Source: Gammaproteobacteria bacterium
GTDB lineage: Bacteria > Pseudomonadota > Gammaproteobacteria > Pseudomonadales > Azotimanducaceae
Reading direction: 5' to 3'
Assembly (NCBI GenBank): GCA_026708185.1
Contig: JAPOVK010000064.1
Coordinates: 1-63,110, forward strand
DNA length: 63,110 nucleotides
This document shows, piece after piece, positions 28,487 through 37,964 of the stretch. A model generated the notes under the pieces. That model was not told the DNA's origin and searched no databases. It saw only the letters and a list, made by a program, of their open reading frames with translations. Each line of letters opens with the position of its first letter. The first letter of the stretch is position 1. The translations under genes were made by a program, and so were the position numbers.

Positions 28487-30454
28487 ATGCGATTGGGCGT
28501 AGCGATGGGGCTGGTCTTGTACTCGACTGGGGCCGTGGCGACACCTCCTGTCGACCACTTCACGCGCTATGCGGACTACGAGCAGGTCCGTATCTCCCCG
28601 ACGGGAAGGTACCTCGCCGTCACCACCAAGATGGACGACTACGAGTACCTGACCGTCGTCGAACTGGCGCGCAACGAGGTGCTCTATCGAACGCACTTCG
28701 GCAAGGACTGGGACGTGGCCGATTTCCTCTGGGCTACGCCCGAGCGCATCCTCGTCCAGCCCGCGTCACGTATTCCGGGACGCATCGACTTCAGCTTTGA
28801 AACCGGCGAGATCTACGCCTTGAATGCCGACGGCAGCGATGCGGCGGCGGTGTTTGGGATCGGCGCCCGTCGTGGGACGGCCTCGACCCGCGCGGGACGC
28901 ATATCGCCGACGCGCGCATCGGCCGAGATCCTGCATCTGCTGCCGGAACAGCCGCGCCACGTGCTGATCGGCACGGTGCCGTTCGGCACCAGTCGCGACC
29001 CGGGTCGGGCCTACCGCCTGGACATTCATACCGGGCAGTTGAATCTGGTGGCGACGGGCCGCTATCCCGGATCGCAGTTTTTCGCCGATGGTGACGGCGA
29101 GATCCGCTTCGAGATCGGTGGTACCGACGACAACGTGACAGAGGTCTACTTCCGTACGCCCCCCGGCGAGTTTGACCTCGTCTCCCGGGGCCGGATCGAC
29201 CAAGGGGTCGTTTCGCCCCTGGCCGATGCGGGCGACGGCTGGTTCTACGCCCTGGACAGCGCGGACACGTCCACCGCTCGGCTCATCCGCTGGCAGCCAG
29301 CAACCGGCGACAAGGAGATGCTCTTCCACGAACCGAGCGTGGACGTGGCGGGCCCGCTGTTCGGCCCGGGAGAGCGGCTCTTGGGTGTCCGCTACAGCAA
29401 GCACTATCCCGACTACCACTATCTCGACGCCGATGCGCCCTTGGTGAAGACCCACCGCCGCATCCGCGCTGCGTTTCCGAACGAAGACCTGCGCTTCACG
29501 AGCCTGACCCGGGACGGCAGCAAGGCCATTGCAGTCGTCTCCGGCGATCGCTTCCCGGCGACCTTCTACCTGGTGGATCTGACGACCGACCGCGTTGTCG
29601 AGTTGTTCCAGTCGCGGCCGTGGCTCTCGGCAGAGGACTTGAGCCCCATGGAGCCGGTGGAACTCGTCACGCGCGACGGGACCACAGTCCACGGCTTCCT
29701 CACTACCCCGCCCGGCTGGACGGAAGGCGACCCGTTGCCGTTGATCGTGCTGATCCACGGGGGTCCCCATGGTGTCCGGGACCACTGGGGCTTCGACACG
29801 GAGGCGCAGTTGTTCGCCTCGCGGGGCTTCGCCGTCCTGCAGGTGAACTTCCGGGGCTCGGGCGGCTACGGCAAGGACTTCCTGTACGCCGGGTTCGGAC
29901 GCTGGGGGCGTGAGATGCAGGACGACGTCACGGATGCAACGCGCTGGGCCGTGGCGGCGGGCATCGCCGATGCCGATCGGATGTGCATCTATGGCGCCAG
30001 CTACGGCGGCTACGCGGCGCTGACCGGCGCCTTCCGCGAACCGGATCTGTACCGCTGCGCCGTCGGGTACGTGGGCGTCTACGACTTGGAAATGATGTTC
30101 AGTCGCGGCGACATCCCGTCTCGCCGCGCCGGCGTCAACTACCTGAAGTCGGCGATCGGCGAAGACGCGGATGAACTGCGCGCGCGGTCTCCGGCCCACA
30201 ACGCCGAGCGGATCAAGGCGGCGGTGATGCTGGTCCACGGTGGCCGCGACCAGCGCGTACCGATCGCCCAGGCGCACAACCTGCGCCGGGCGCTGAAGGC
30301 CGCCGGCAATCCGGTCGAGGTCTGGCACGTCGAGGCCCGGGAAGGCCACGGCTTCGGCAACCAGGACAACCGCCGCAAGATGTATACCCGGATGCTCGCG
30401 TTCTTCGACCGGCACATTGGCCGCGGAGTCGACGCCGTCGGTGGCGTGCGCTAA
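28487..30454 (+). CDS. Secreted prolyl oligopeptidase-like S9 family peptidase
   Basis: 655 residues with an N-terminal signal sequence (RLGVAMGLVLYSTGAVATP). Residues 30-390 form a degenerate beta-propeller. The C-terminal alpha/beta hydrolase carries the catalytic Ser in GASYGGYAA, the Asp in HGGRDQRVP and the His in EGHGF, with the oxyanion-region HGGPHGVRDHWGF. Start ATG 28487 has a GGGAGGA site; the upstream extension does not fit. It is divergent from the TonB receptor gene, a common pairing for peptide uptake and breakdown, so it likely trims peptides in the periplasm. Confidence 0.9.
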   Translation: MRLGVAMGLVLYSTGAVATPPVDHFTRYADYEQVRISPTGRYLAVTTKMDDYEYLTVVELARNEVLYRTHFGKDWDVADFLWATPERILVQPASRIPGRIDFSFETGEIYALNADGSDAAAVFGIGARRGTASTRAGRISPTRASAEILHLLPEQPRHVLIGTVPFGTSRDPGRAYRLDIHTGQLNLVATGRYPGSQFFADGDGEIRFEIGGTDDNVTEVYFRTPPGEFDLVSRGRIDQGVVSPLADAGDGWFYALDSADTSTARLIRWQPATGDKEMLFHEPSVDVAGPLFGPGERLLGVRYSKHYPDYHYLDADAPLVKTHRRIRAAFPNEDLRFTSLTRDGSKAIAVVSGDRFPATFYLVDLTTDRVVELFQSRPWLSAEDLSPMEPVELVTRDGTTVHGFLTTPPGWTEGDPLPLIVLIHGGPHGVRDHWGFDTEAQLFASRGFAVLQVNFRGSGGYGKDFLYAGFGRWGREMQDDVTDATRWAVAAGIADADRMCIYGASYGGYAALTGAFREPDLYRCAVGYVGVYDLEMMFSRGDIPSRRAGVNYLKSAIGEDADELRARSPAHNAERIKAAVMLVHGGRDQRVPIAQAHNLRRALKAAGNPVEVWHVEAREGHGFGNQDNRRKMYTRMLAFFDRHIGRGVDAVGGVR

Positions 30455-30627
30455 AGCGCTCGGCGTCCGGTGCGCGCCCCGCTTCTATGACGAGGCAAGG
30501 ACCCCGGGAGGTCGGTCCGGGCGTCACACGCCGTCATCCAACTATGTAAACCCTGCACGGCGAGTTGCATTGCATACAAGGCCGGGACGCCTGAGCGTCA
30601 GACGGCCTGTGGTCCCCCGGCGCTTCG

Positions 30628-30903
30628 TCAGTATGGGTAGTACCGTCGCGCGCGAGTCCGCCCCTCCCCCCGAACCAATCCGATCTCGGCAAGTTCGTTC
30701 AGCAAGGCACGGGCGTAGGGTAGGTCGCGCTCGAGCAGCGCCGCGCCCTCGGCGGATGACAGGCTACCCCGCCGACGGACATGATCGAGCAGCTTCTGCC
30801 GGTGGATCTGTTGGTCGTCCGGCGGCCCGGTCCCCGCTCGGACGATGGCCGCGTCTGACAGGACATAGCGCGAACCGCCGCGGTCGCCAACGTAATCTTC
30901 GTT
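30628..30903 (-). pseudogene. C-terminal winged-helix remnant (Fic or AAA-4 type)
   Basis: A minus-strand frame without a start codon, bounded by an upstream in-frame TAA near 30905 and ending at TGA 30628-30630. It reads GGSRYVLSDAAIVRAG, then RQKLLDHVRRRGSLSSAEGA and LLNELAEIGLVRGEG, closing with RRYYPY. This looks like the C-terminal winged helix that ends many Fic and ATP-binding AAA-4 proteins. The catalytic part is absent. The family label is a guess from the domain style. Confidence 0.4.
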
Positions 30904-30978
30904 TTAGCGGGAAAGATTAGATAATCTTCCCACCATATTCTCGGTCGCAACACCGCGACGTTGGGCCCGTCGGTCGGA

Positions 30979-31731
30979 TCAGGGATCGGGCGTTCGCCCG
31001 GCAAGCGTTTCGGCCACCCAGCTCACCGACCAGTTGTGGCCGAGGCGTCGGCCGTTGTAGGTGGCGGGCAGACGTGTGACGCTCGAGCCGGGCAGATCGA
31101 TCACCTGCGGATCGGTGGGCATTTGGCGGAACGCGCCGTCGAGTTGATGGCGGGTGCGCCACTCGTGGAAGGCGACCTTGGGCGGCAGCGCCTCCGGTGT
31201 TCGGTACGGACAACGGTCGCCGACCCCGGCCAGGGGTGCGGCGATCGCGTGGACCTCCAGCGGGACCGACCCTTGCCAGCGTTCCGCGGCCGCCGTCACC
31301 AGAACGCCGCCGTAGCTGTGGCCGATCAGGCGGATGCGGTCGAGTTCGGTGAAAGGCGCCGTGGCGAGACGCTCGGCCAAGGTGTCCGCAGCTTCCCCCG
31401 GGCAGCGGTTCCAGTCCCAGCGCCAGAACCAGGTCGATGATTTGGCATCGTCCAGCGTCTTGAGCAGGTGGACCCACTCGTAGCCGGCGCTGTTCCAGCC
31501 GTGGACGGCGATGGTCGCGGCTGTGGGCGAACCGCCGTCCCGGTCGAGCCGGTGCAGGTCCATGGGCAACGCGATCAACTGCGTGCCCGAGGCGCGTACG
31601 TCGTCACCGGCGTCGAGCGTGTCCAGCCATGGAAAGCCGTCGGCGAGGGCCTGCGGGGCGGCCGCGCCAAGCAAGGCCGCAAAGGCGATTGCGAACCGGG
31701 ACGTCGTCCGCTTGGACCGGGTCCCGGTCAT
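30979..31731 (-). CDS. Exported alpha/beta hydrolase
   Basis: 250 residues with a signal peptide ([19 protein letters not shown]). The hydrolase fold is indicated by [13 protein letters not shown] (oxyanion strand), the nucleophile elbow [11 protein letters not shown], and a late His in [12 protein letters not shown] as a possible general base. Substrate unknown; the domain resembles thioesterase or lipase-like proteins. Its ATG overlaps the stop of uvrA (ATGA), so it is translationally coupled to the repair gene, though a functional link is not obvious. Confidence 0.8.
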   Translation of the reverse strand: MTGTRSKRTTSRFAIAFAALLGAAAPQALADGFPWLDTLDAGDDVRASGTQLIALPMDLHRLDRDGGSPTAATIAVHGWNSAGYEWVHLLKTLDDAKSSTWFWRWDWNRCPGEAADTLAERLATAPFTELDRIRLIGHSYGGVLVTAAAERWQGSVPLEVHAIAAPLAGVGDRCPYRTPEALPPKVAFHEWRTRHQLDGAFRQMPTDPQVIDLPGSSVTRLPATYNGRRLGHNWSVSWVAETLAGRTPDP

Positions 31732-34682
31732 GCGGCAGCCGACCGGTGGTCTGCGAAGACGCGCTTCAAGTAACGCCCGGTGTGCGATGCCGCCACTTGC
31801 GCGACCTGCTCGGGCGTTCCCGTGGCCACGACTTCGCCACCGCCAGCGCCCCCTTCCGGGCCGAGGTCGATGACCCAGTCGGCGGTCTTTACGACGTCCA
31901 GGTTGTGTTCGATGACGACCACCGTGTTGCCCTGGTCCCGAAGGCGGTGCAGGACGTGGAGCAACTGCGCGATGTCGTGGAAATGCAGACCCGTCGTCGG
32001 TTCGTCCAGGATGTAGAGCGTCTTGCCCGTGTCCCGCTTGGACAGCTCCCGCGACAGCTTCACGCGTTGCGCCTCGCCTCCAGACAGGGTGGTCGCGCTT
32101 TGGCCCAGTCGCACGTACGACAGGCCGACGTCCATCAGCGTGGTGAGCTTGCGCTTCAGCATGGGCACGGCTTCGAAGAACGCGTGGGCTTCCTCGATGG
32201 TCATGTCGAGGACCTCGTGGATGTTCTTGCCCTTGTAGCGGACCTCGAGGGTCTCCCGGTTGTAGCGCTTGCCTTGGCAGACGTCGCAGGGGACGTAGAT
32301 GTCGGGCAGGAAGTGCATCTCCACCTTGATGACCCCGTCGCCCTGGCAGGCCTCGCAGCGACCGCCCTTGACGTTGAAGCTGAAGCGGCCGGGACGGTAG
32401 CCGCGAGCCCGCGCCTCCTGCGTCTGCGCGAACAGTTCCCTGATGGGCGTGAACAAGCCGGTGTAGGTCGCTGGATTCGACCGCGGCGTGCGGCCGATCG
32501 GGCTCTGGTCGATGTCGACGACCTTGTCGAGCCAATCGAGGCCAATGATGTCGTCGTAGGCCTGGGGACTGATGCTCGTGGCGCCGTTCAAGGCCCGCGC
32601 GGCGATCGGGTAGAGCGTCTGGTTCACCAGCGTCGACTTGCCGGATCCCGATACGCCGGTGACGCAGGTGAGGAGCCCGGCGGGGATGTCCACGGTGACG
32701 TCCTTGAGGTTGTTGCCGCCGGCGCGCTGCAGTTGGACGGTGCGATCGGGGTCGTATGGCGTCCGCGTGGCGGGCACCGCGATGCGTCTCTCGCCGGTGA
32801 GGTACTGCGCCGTGATCGACTCGGCGCATCGCTCGACCGTATCGAGGGAGCCCGCCACCACGATCTCGCCCCCGTGGACGCCGGCCCCCGGACCGATGTC
32901 GATGATGTGGTCGGCCGTGCGGATGGCTTCCTCGTCGTGTTCGACCACGAGTACCGTGTTGCCGAGGTCGCGCAGGTGGCTGAGCGTGCTCAGGAGACGT
33001 GCGTTGTCGCGTTGATGCAGGCCGATGGACGGCTCGTCCAGGATGTACATCACCCCCACCAGGCCGGCGCCGATCTGGCTGGCGAGCCGGATGCGCTGGG
33101 CTTCGCCCCCGGAGAGCGTCTCCGCGCTGCGGTCGAGGGTCAGGTAGTTCAAGCCGACGTCGACCAGGAAGCGCAGCCGCGCGCCGATCTCGCGCACGAT
33201 CTTCTCTGCGATCTCGCCCCGACGTCCGGTCAGGTGCAGGGACTCGAAGTGGGCCAGCGTGCCTTCCACGGAGCCGCAGGTGAGACTGGGCAAGGTGGCA
33301 CCGTCGACGTAGACGTTGCGCGCGGCCTCCATCAGGCGGGAGCCGTCGCAAGCCGGGCAGGCGCGGACGCGGAGGAACCGCTGTAGCGCCTCGCGTACCC
33401 CGCTGGACTCGGTCTCCTTGTAGCGCCGCTCCATGTTCGGAATGACGCCCTCGAAGCGGTGCCGGCGGGTGATCCGGTCGCCGCGGTCGTTGAGGTAGCT
33501 GAAATCGATGCGCTCGTCGCCGGAGCCGTAAAGGATGGCGTGCTTCTGCTTCTTTGTGAGGCGCTTGAACGGCTTGTCGACGTCGAAGTCGTAGTGCCGG
33601 GCCAGCGAGGTGAGCATATGGAAGTAATAGATGTTGCGACGGTCCCAGCCGCGGATGGCTCCCTCGGCGAGGTTCAAGTCGGGCTCGGCCACCACGAGGT
33701 CTGGATCGAAGTACTGCTTGACACCGAGGCCGTCGCATTCCGGGCAGGCCCCGGCGGGGTTGTTGAAGGAGAACATCCTCGGCTCGAGTTCGCTGATGCT
33801 GTAGCCGCAGACGGGGCAGGCGAAGCGCCCACTGAAGGTGAGGTCGTCGCGTTCGTCATCCATGAAGCTCACCACCGCGATGTCCTCGCCGCGCTCGAGG
33901 GCGGTCTCGAAGGACTCGGCGAGTCGTTGCTGCGCGTCCGGCCGGACGCGGAGGCGATCGACGACGGCTTCGATGGTGTGCTTCTTGTTCTTGTCCAAGG
34001 CGGGGGGATGGTCGAGGTCGGTGACGATGCCGTCGATCCGGGCCCGGATGAAGCCGCTCGCCATTAGTTCCGAGAAGACATGCTGGTGTTCGCCCTTGCG
34101 GTCCCGGATGACCGGTGCGAGGACCATGATGCGCGCGCCTTCGGGCAGGGCCATCACCTGGTCCACCATCTGGCTGACGGTCTGCGCGTCGAGCGGTTCG
34201 CCGTGCTGCGGGCAGCGGGGCTCGCCGACGCGGGCGTAGAGCAGCCGCAGGTAGTCGTAGATCTCGGTGATCGTGCCCACCGTGGACCGTGGATTGTGCG
34301 AGGTCGACTTCTGCTCGATGGAGATGGCCGGCGACAGGCCTTCGATGTGGTCTACGTCGGGCTTTTCCATCATGGACAGGAACTGCCGCGCATAGGCCGA
34401 CAGGGACTCGACGTAGCGGCGCTGCCCTTCGGCGTAGAGCGTGTCGAAGGCCAGCGACGACTTTCCGGAGCCCGACAGGCCGGTCACGACCACCAGTTTG
34501 TCGCGCGGGATGTCGAGGTCGATGTTCTTGAGATTGTGGGTGCGCGCGCCGCGCACGGCGATCTCGGTCAGTCCGGCCGGCGTCGGCGTGGCGAGTTCGG
34601 CGGGCTGGCCGTTCTCTACTGCTGGGATCGGTCGGGGTCGGGCGCTTGCCATTTCGATCTGACGCGCGGTGGGGTGAAACAC
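31728..34682 (-). CDS. uvrA: Excinuclease ABC subunit A
   Basis: Damage-recognition ATPase of nucleotide excision repair, about 984 residues and very close to E. coli UvrA from [14 protein letters not shown] onward. Two ABC ATPase modules are visible: Walker [11 protein letters not shown] and [10 protein letters not shown], and two LSGGEAQR signatures. Zinc modules are [24 protein letters not shown] and GRCEACQG with PCDVCQGK. The longer N-terminus has two candidate starts, GTG 34682 and ATG 34652 (MASARPRP); neither has a clear ribosome site. It is divergent from ssb, as in other gammaproteobacteria. I see no canonical LexA box in the shared spacer. Confidence 0.97.
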   Translation of the reverse strand: MFHPTARQIEMASARPRPIPAVENGQPAELATPTPAGLTEIAVRGARTHNLKNIDLDIPRDKLVVVTGLSGSGKSSLAFDTLYAEGQRRYVESLSAYARQFLSMMEKPDVDHIEGLSPAISIEQKSTSHNPRSTVGTITEIYDYLRLLYARVGEPRCPQHGEPLDAQTVSQMVDQVMALPEGARIMVLAPVIRDRKGEHQHVFSELMASGFIRARIDGIVTDLDHPPALDKNKKHTIEAVVDRLRVRPDAQQRLAESFETALERGEDIAVVSFMDDERDDLTFSGRFACPVCGYSISELEPRMFSFNNPAGACPECDGLGVKQYFDPDLVVAEPDLNLAEGAIRGWDRRNIYYFHMLTSLARHYDFDVDKPFKRLTKKQKHAILYGSGDERIDFSYLNDRGDRITRRHRFEGVIPNMERRYKETESSGVREALQRFLRVRACPACDGSRLMEAARNVYVDGATLPSLTCGSVEGTLAHFESLHLTGRRGEIAEKIVREIGARLRFLVDVGLNYLTLDRSAETLSGGEAQRIRLASQIGAGLVGVMYILDEPSIGLHQRDNARLLSTLSHLRDLGNTVLVVEHDEEAIRTADHIIDIGPGAGVHGGEIVVAGSLDTVERCAESITAQYLTGERRIAVPATRTPYDPDRTVQLQRAGGNNLKDVTVDIPAGLLTCVTGVSGSGKSTLVNQTLYPIAARALNGATSISPQAYDDIIGLDWLDKVVDIDQSPIGRTPRSNPATYTGLFTPIRELFAQTQEARARGYRPGRFSFNVKGGRCEACQGDGVIKVEMHFLPDIYVPCDVCQGKRYNRETLEVRYKGKNIHEVLDMTIEEAHAFFEAVPMLKRKLTTLMDVGLSYVRLGQSATTLSGGEAQRVKLSRELSKRDTGKTLYILDEPTTGLHFHDIAQLLHVLHRLRDQGNTVVVIEHNLDVVKTADWVIDLGPEGGAGGGEVVATGTPEQVAQVAASHTGRYLKRVFADHRSAAA

Positions 34683-34843
34683 GGCAACTTAACTTGGATG
34701 CGAGCCGCGGAGCAAGCGCTGCTGGTGTTCTGATGCGCTGCGGCTTGAGCTGTCGACGGTCATGGCAGATGTCTGACGCTACGAATGGTCGATTTCGCAC
34801 GCCCGTCCGGGGCGATGTCTGTAGCGCATGCGGATTCAGCCGG

Positions 34844-34849
34844 TAGAAT
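34844..34849 (+). promoter_or_regulatory. Likely -10 element of the ssb promoter
   Basis: TAGAAT at 34844-34849 lies 33 bp before the ssb ATG. No good -35 hexamer is found at 16-18 bp upstream. Confidence 0.35.
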
Positions 34850-34882
34850 CGCGAGCAACGACTAAGCGAATCGGAGCCGGGC

Positions 34883-35386
34883 ATGATCAACAAGGCCATC
34901 CTCGTCGGCAACCTCGGACGAGACCCGGAGATGCGCTATACCCAAAGTGGACAGCCCGTCGCCAATTTCAGCGTGGCGACGAGCGAACGCTGGACGGACC
35001 GAAACTCCAACGAGCGCCGGGAACAGACGGAGTGGCACAACGTCGTGTGTTTCAGCCGCTTGGCCGAGATCTGCGGCGAGTATCTGCACAAGGGCTCCAA
35101 GGTGTACATCGAAGGGCGCCTGCAGACCCGGTCGTGGGAAGGGCAGGACGGCCAAACGCGCTACAGGACGGAAATCGTTGCGCGGGAAATGAAAATGCTC
35201 GATAGCCGTGGTGGGGGAGGTTCCGGGTACGGACCGGACGATCCCGGCCCGGCGGACACCCGCGGGAACTACGGGGGCCAGGGTCAACAGCCGTCGCGAG
35301 GCCCGCAGCCCCCGCGTGGCGACCGTCAGGCACCGCCGCCGCCAGCGGACGACCCGGACGACTTCGAGGACGACATTCCGTTCTGA
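34883..35386 (+). CDS. ssb: Single-stranded DNA-binding protein
   Basis: 167 residues. The OB fold spans residues 1-110 ([46 protein letters not shown]). A Gly/Pro/Gln-rich flexible linker follows, and the protein ends in the acidic tip DDFEDDIPF that recruits repair and replication partners. Divergent from uvrA. Confidence 0.97.
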   Translation: MINKAILVGNLGRDPEMRYTQSGQPVANFSVATSERWTDRNSNERREQTEWHNVVCFSRLAEICGEYLHKGSKVYIEGRLQTRSWEGQDGQTRYRTEIVAREMKMLDSRGGGGSGYGPDDPGPADTRGNYGGQGQQPSRGPQPPRGDRQAPPPPADDPDDFEDDIPF

Positions 35387-35389
35387 CCG

Positions 35390-35800
35390 ATGGCCCTCAT
35401 CGTCCTCACGCCCTATCTCGCATTTCACGATTGCGCCGCAGCGATCCGCTTCTTCGGGGAGGTGTTCGGCAACGTGGAAACGCAGGAGCAGTACACGGAC
35501 GAGGATGGCCGCATCGCACACGCCACGATTCGCGTCGGCGGCGCCACGCTGTTCGTTTCCGACGAGTACCCCGATTTCGGCGCGCGCAGTCCACGTGACC
35601 TAGGCGGCTCGCCCGTCGCCCTGCACTTCCACGTCGCCGATGCGGACGCCGTGGCGGCGCGCATGGTCGCCGCCGGCGGCACGACGCTGCGCGAGGTGGA
35701 GGATCAGGCGGATGGCGAGCGGCGTGGCACGTTCCTCGACCCGTTTGGGTACCGTTGGATGATCGGTCAGAGTCTCGGAACCGAACCAGCCGATGGCTGA
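35390..35800 (+). CDS. VOC-family protein (PhnB/glyoxalase-like)
   Basis: 136 residues with two beta-alpha-beta-beta-beta modules. Residues include TPYLAFHDCAAAIRFFGEVF at the N-terminus, ALHFHVADADAVAARMVAAG in the middle and RRGTFLDPFGYRWMIGQ at the C-terminus, the pattern of PhnB-like VOC proteins. Function unknown; relatives include antibiotic-binding and isomerase proteins. It starts 3 bp after ssb and overlaps the following LON-domain gene by 8 bp, so the three are probably cotranscribed. Confidence 0.85.
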   Translation: MALIVLTPYLAFHDCAAAIRFFGEVFGNVETQEQYTDEDGRIAHATIRVGGATLFVSDEYPDFGARSPRDLGGSPVALHFHVADADAVAARMVAAGGTTLREVEDQADGERRGTFLDPFGYRWMIGQSLGTEPADG

Positions 35801-36404
35801 ACCGGACGACGGAATCCGCGAGATTCCCCTGTTTCCCCTCGGCAACGTCCTTTTCGGCGGCGGTCGCTTGCCGCTGCAGATCTTTGAGCCGCGCTACCTC
35901 GACCTGGTCGGTCGGTGCATGAAATCGCAGACGGGGTTCGGCGTCGTCCTCATCCGCCGCGGCCGTGAGGCGCACCAACCCGGCGATGCGCCCCCGGCGT
36001 TGTTCGAGGTCGGCACCTACGCGCGCATCGTGGACTTCAACCAATTGGCCAATGGTCTGTTGGGGATCGTCTGCGCCGGCGGCGAGAAGTTCCGCATCCG
36101 GCGCTCTTGGGCCGCCGAGGATCACCTCATGATGGCCGAGGTGGACTTCCTGCCGGAGGAGCGCCCGGGCCCGGTCGGGGAGGAGTTCGAAGGCCTCGTC
36201 GATACGCTCCGCGTGCTCGTCAAGCACCCGATGATTCAACAGATGCAGCTCGAGGTCGACTACGACGATGCCCGCTCGGTGAGCTGCCGGCTGGCGGAGC
36301 TGCTGCCGCTCGATGCGGAGACCAAGCAGAGCCTTTTGCAGATGCAAACGCCGCGCGAGAGGCTGGTGGAAATCCGCCGCTTGATCGCCAGACTGCGGGG
36401 CTAA
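35793..36404 (+). CDS. LON substrate-binding domain protein
   Basis: 203 residues made up of the N-terminal domain of Lon protease alone (PF02190), without ATPase or protease domains. Typical segments are IPLFPLGNVLFGGGRLPLQIFEPRY (split here as a conserved start), the YARIVDFNQL strand and a C-terminal helical bundle ending LVEIRRLIARLRG. Such stand-alone proteins are common in proteobacteria and thought to bind unfolded peptides; no activity is established. Confidence 0.88.
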   Translation: MAEPDDGIREIPLFPLGNVLFGGGRLPLQIFEPRYLDLVGRCMKSQTGFGVVLIRRGREAHQPGDAPPALFEVGTYARIVDFNQLANGLLGIVCAGGEKFRIRRSWAAEDHLMMAEVDFLPEERPGPVGEEFEGLVDTLRVLVKHPMIQQMQLEVDYDDARSVSCRLAELLPLDAETKQSLLQMQTPRERLVEIRRLIARLRG

Positions 36405-36428
36405 CAGCTCCGCTCTGGCTTGGTTTGC

Positions 36429-37052
36429 ATGCAAGCGATCCTGGGCGGCACCTTCGATCCTGTCCATCGCGGCCACTTGCATGCCGCGGCTGTGGGGCGA
36501 TCGCTGCTCGGCGCGCCCAAGGTCACCCTGATGCTCGCGGCTAGGCCTTGGCATCGCGAGGCGCCGGCGACGTCGATCGAGCACCGCTTGCGCATGTTGC
36601 GTCTCGCCGTTGGCGCGGATCCTCACCTCGTGGTTTCCGATTGGGAAGCTAGGCGCGAAGGGCCGTCCTACACGGTGGACACGTTGACCGCGTTGGCCGA
36701 CGGGGAACCACTGGTGTGGTTGATCGGTGGCGACGCGTTCGCGGCGGTGGACTCGTGGCACCGGGTGGACGACCTGGCAGCGCTCTGCCACTTCCTGGTC
36801 TTGAACCGCCCTGGCTCACGACGCGACGAGCGGATGCCCAAGGGCTTCCGGCGCATCGACGATCCGTCGGCGCTCGTCCGGTGGCCAAGCGGCTGCGTCT
36901 GTTTCGCTGGTGCGACGATGCTGGATGTGTCGGCCACCCGCATCCGCCGCAGAATCTCAAGCGGCGGTGCCGTGGATGGATTGCTAACGCCCGAGGTGTG
37001 GGCATATATTAGGACCCATGGCTTATACGGTCGCAGGCAGCCCGGAGGCTGA
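36429..37052 (+). CDS. nadD: Nicotinate-mononucleotide adenylyltransferase
   Basis: Makes deamido-NAD from nicotinate mononucleotide and ATP. 207 residues. The nucleotidyltransferase motif GGTFDPVHRGHLHAA is at residues 5-19 with the (H)xGH signature, and the second motif is SATRIRRRIS near the C-terminus. Start ATG 36429; a TTG nine bases upstream has no family support. Overlaps rsfS by 35 bp, an unusually deep overlap for this pair. Confidence 0.95.
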   Translation: MQAILGGTFDPVHRGHLHAAAVGRSLLGAPKVTLMLAARPWHREAPATSIEHRLRMLRLAVGADPHLVVSDWEARREGPSYTVDTLTALADGEPLVWLIGGDAFAAVDSWHRVDDLAALCHFLVLNRPGSRRDERMPKGFRRIDDPSALVRWPSGCVCFAGATMLDVSATRIRRRISSGGAVDGLLTPEVWAYIRTHGLYGRRQPGG

Positions 37053-37407
37053 CGCGGAGTCGTTGAAGGCGCTTGTCGAGGCCGCGGTGGATGATCGCAA
37101 GGCGGTCGATCCCGTGGTTCTCGATGTCTCCGGCATGACCGAGTTGACCGAGTACATGGTAATCGCCACCGGGACTTCGAACCGCCATGTGAAAGCGATC
37201 GTGGACAGCGTCGTGGAGACGGCCAGGGCCAACGGCATCGGCGTCTTGGGCACCGAGGGCCGCGACGGCAACGACTGGGTGCTGATTGACCTCGCCGACG
37301 TCGTGGTGCACGTTATGCGCCCGGAGGCACGCGCCTTCTACGATCTCGAACGGTTATGGGAGGCCGTCACGGAGCCGGCGCACGGCGGTTCGGCACATTC
37401 GGACTAG
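37018..37407 (+). CDS. rsfS: Ribosomal silencing factor RsfS
   Basis: 129 residues. It binds L14 and blocks joining of subunits when nutrients run low. Core motifs VVLDVSGMTELTEYMVIATG, SNRHVKAIVD and DWVLIDLADVVVHVM are canonical. Translation begins inside nadD, indicating coupled expression. Confidence 0.95.
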   Translation: MAYTVAGSPEADAESLKALVEAAVDDRKAVDPVVLDVSGMTELTEYMVIATGTSNRHVKAIVDSVVETARANGIGVLGTEGRDGNDWVLIDLADVVVHVMRPEARAFYDLERLWEAVTEPAHGGSAHSD

Positions 37408-37437
37408 GGGCGCGCGGTCGCTTCCGGAGCGATCCGC

Positions 37438-37887
37438 GTGAGATTGAGACTACTCGCTGTCGGCAAGGCACCCCGATGGGTCGAAGAAGGCTTCGCACAG
37501 TACGCACAACGGCTACCGGCCGACTGTTCCCTGCAACTGACCGTCGTATCGCCGCGTCGCGGTCAGTCCGACGAAGACCGGTTGCTCGCCGAGGTCCGTC
37601 CCGGGGAGACCGCCGTGGTATTCGACCGGCGCGGTCGAACCGTCAGCAGCGAAGACATGGCGGAACTGCTTGCCGCGTGGCGTCAGTCCGGTCGCAATGT
37701 CGCCCTGCTCGTCGGCGGCGTGGCGGGGTTCGACGAGCAAGCCCGAGGTCAGGCGGACCATGTGCTGTCGCTGTCCGCCATGACGTTGCCCCATCTGCTC
37801 ACGCGCGTGGTCGTCGCGGAACAGGTCTACCGTGCATGGAGCATTCTCCGCGGTCATCCGTATCACCTAGCGCAGGCCGGGTCCTAG
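37438..37887 (+). CDS. rlmH: 23S rRNA pseudouridine-1915 N3-methyltransferase
   Basis: 149 residues, SPOUT family; methylates pseudouridine 1915 of 23S rRNA in assembled ribosomes. Starts with GTG. The knot region reads VALLVGGVAGF, where most homologues have GGPEG, and continues LSAMTLPHLLTRVVVAEQVY and AWSILRGHPYH, which are canonical. The Pro-Glu to Val-Ala change near the SAM pocket is worth noting but the rest is intact. Confidence 0.93.
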   Translation: MRLRLLAVGKAPRWVEEGFAQYAQRLPADCSLQLTVVSPRRGQSDEDRLLAEVRPGETAVVFDRRGRTVSSEDMAELLAAWRQSGRNVALLVGGVAGFDEQARGQADHVLSLSAMTLPHLLTRVVVAEQVYRAWSILRGHPYHLAQAGS

Positions 37888-37964
37888 AGCGGCTGCGCGG
37901 ACATCCGCGCACCGGAGCATCGCGCACCGGAGCCAAAGGGCGTTAGCCGCCAGGTCGTTGGGCC

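Noticed and set aside
28766-30415. 549-codon antisense frame inside the S9 peptidase gene
   Set aside because: The sense strand has a full catalytic triad and signal peptide; this is the mirror frame.
31629-33386. 585-codon forward frame opposite uvrA
   Set aside because: uvrA is unmistakable on the other strand; the frame has no family features.
34683-34882. Possible LexA (SOS) box between uvrA and ssb
   Set aside because: Expected there in gammaproteobacteria, but no CTG-N10-CAG site is present; the nearest CTG and CAG are wrongly spaced.
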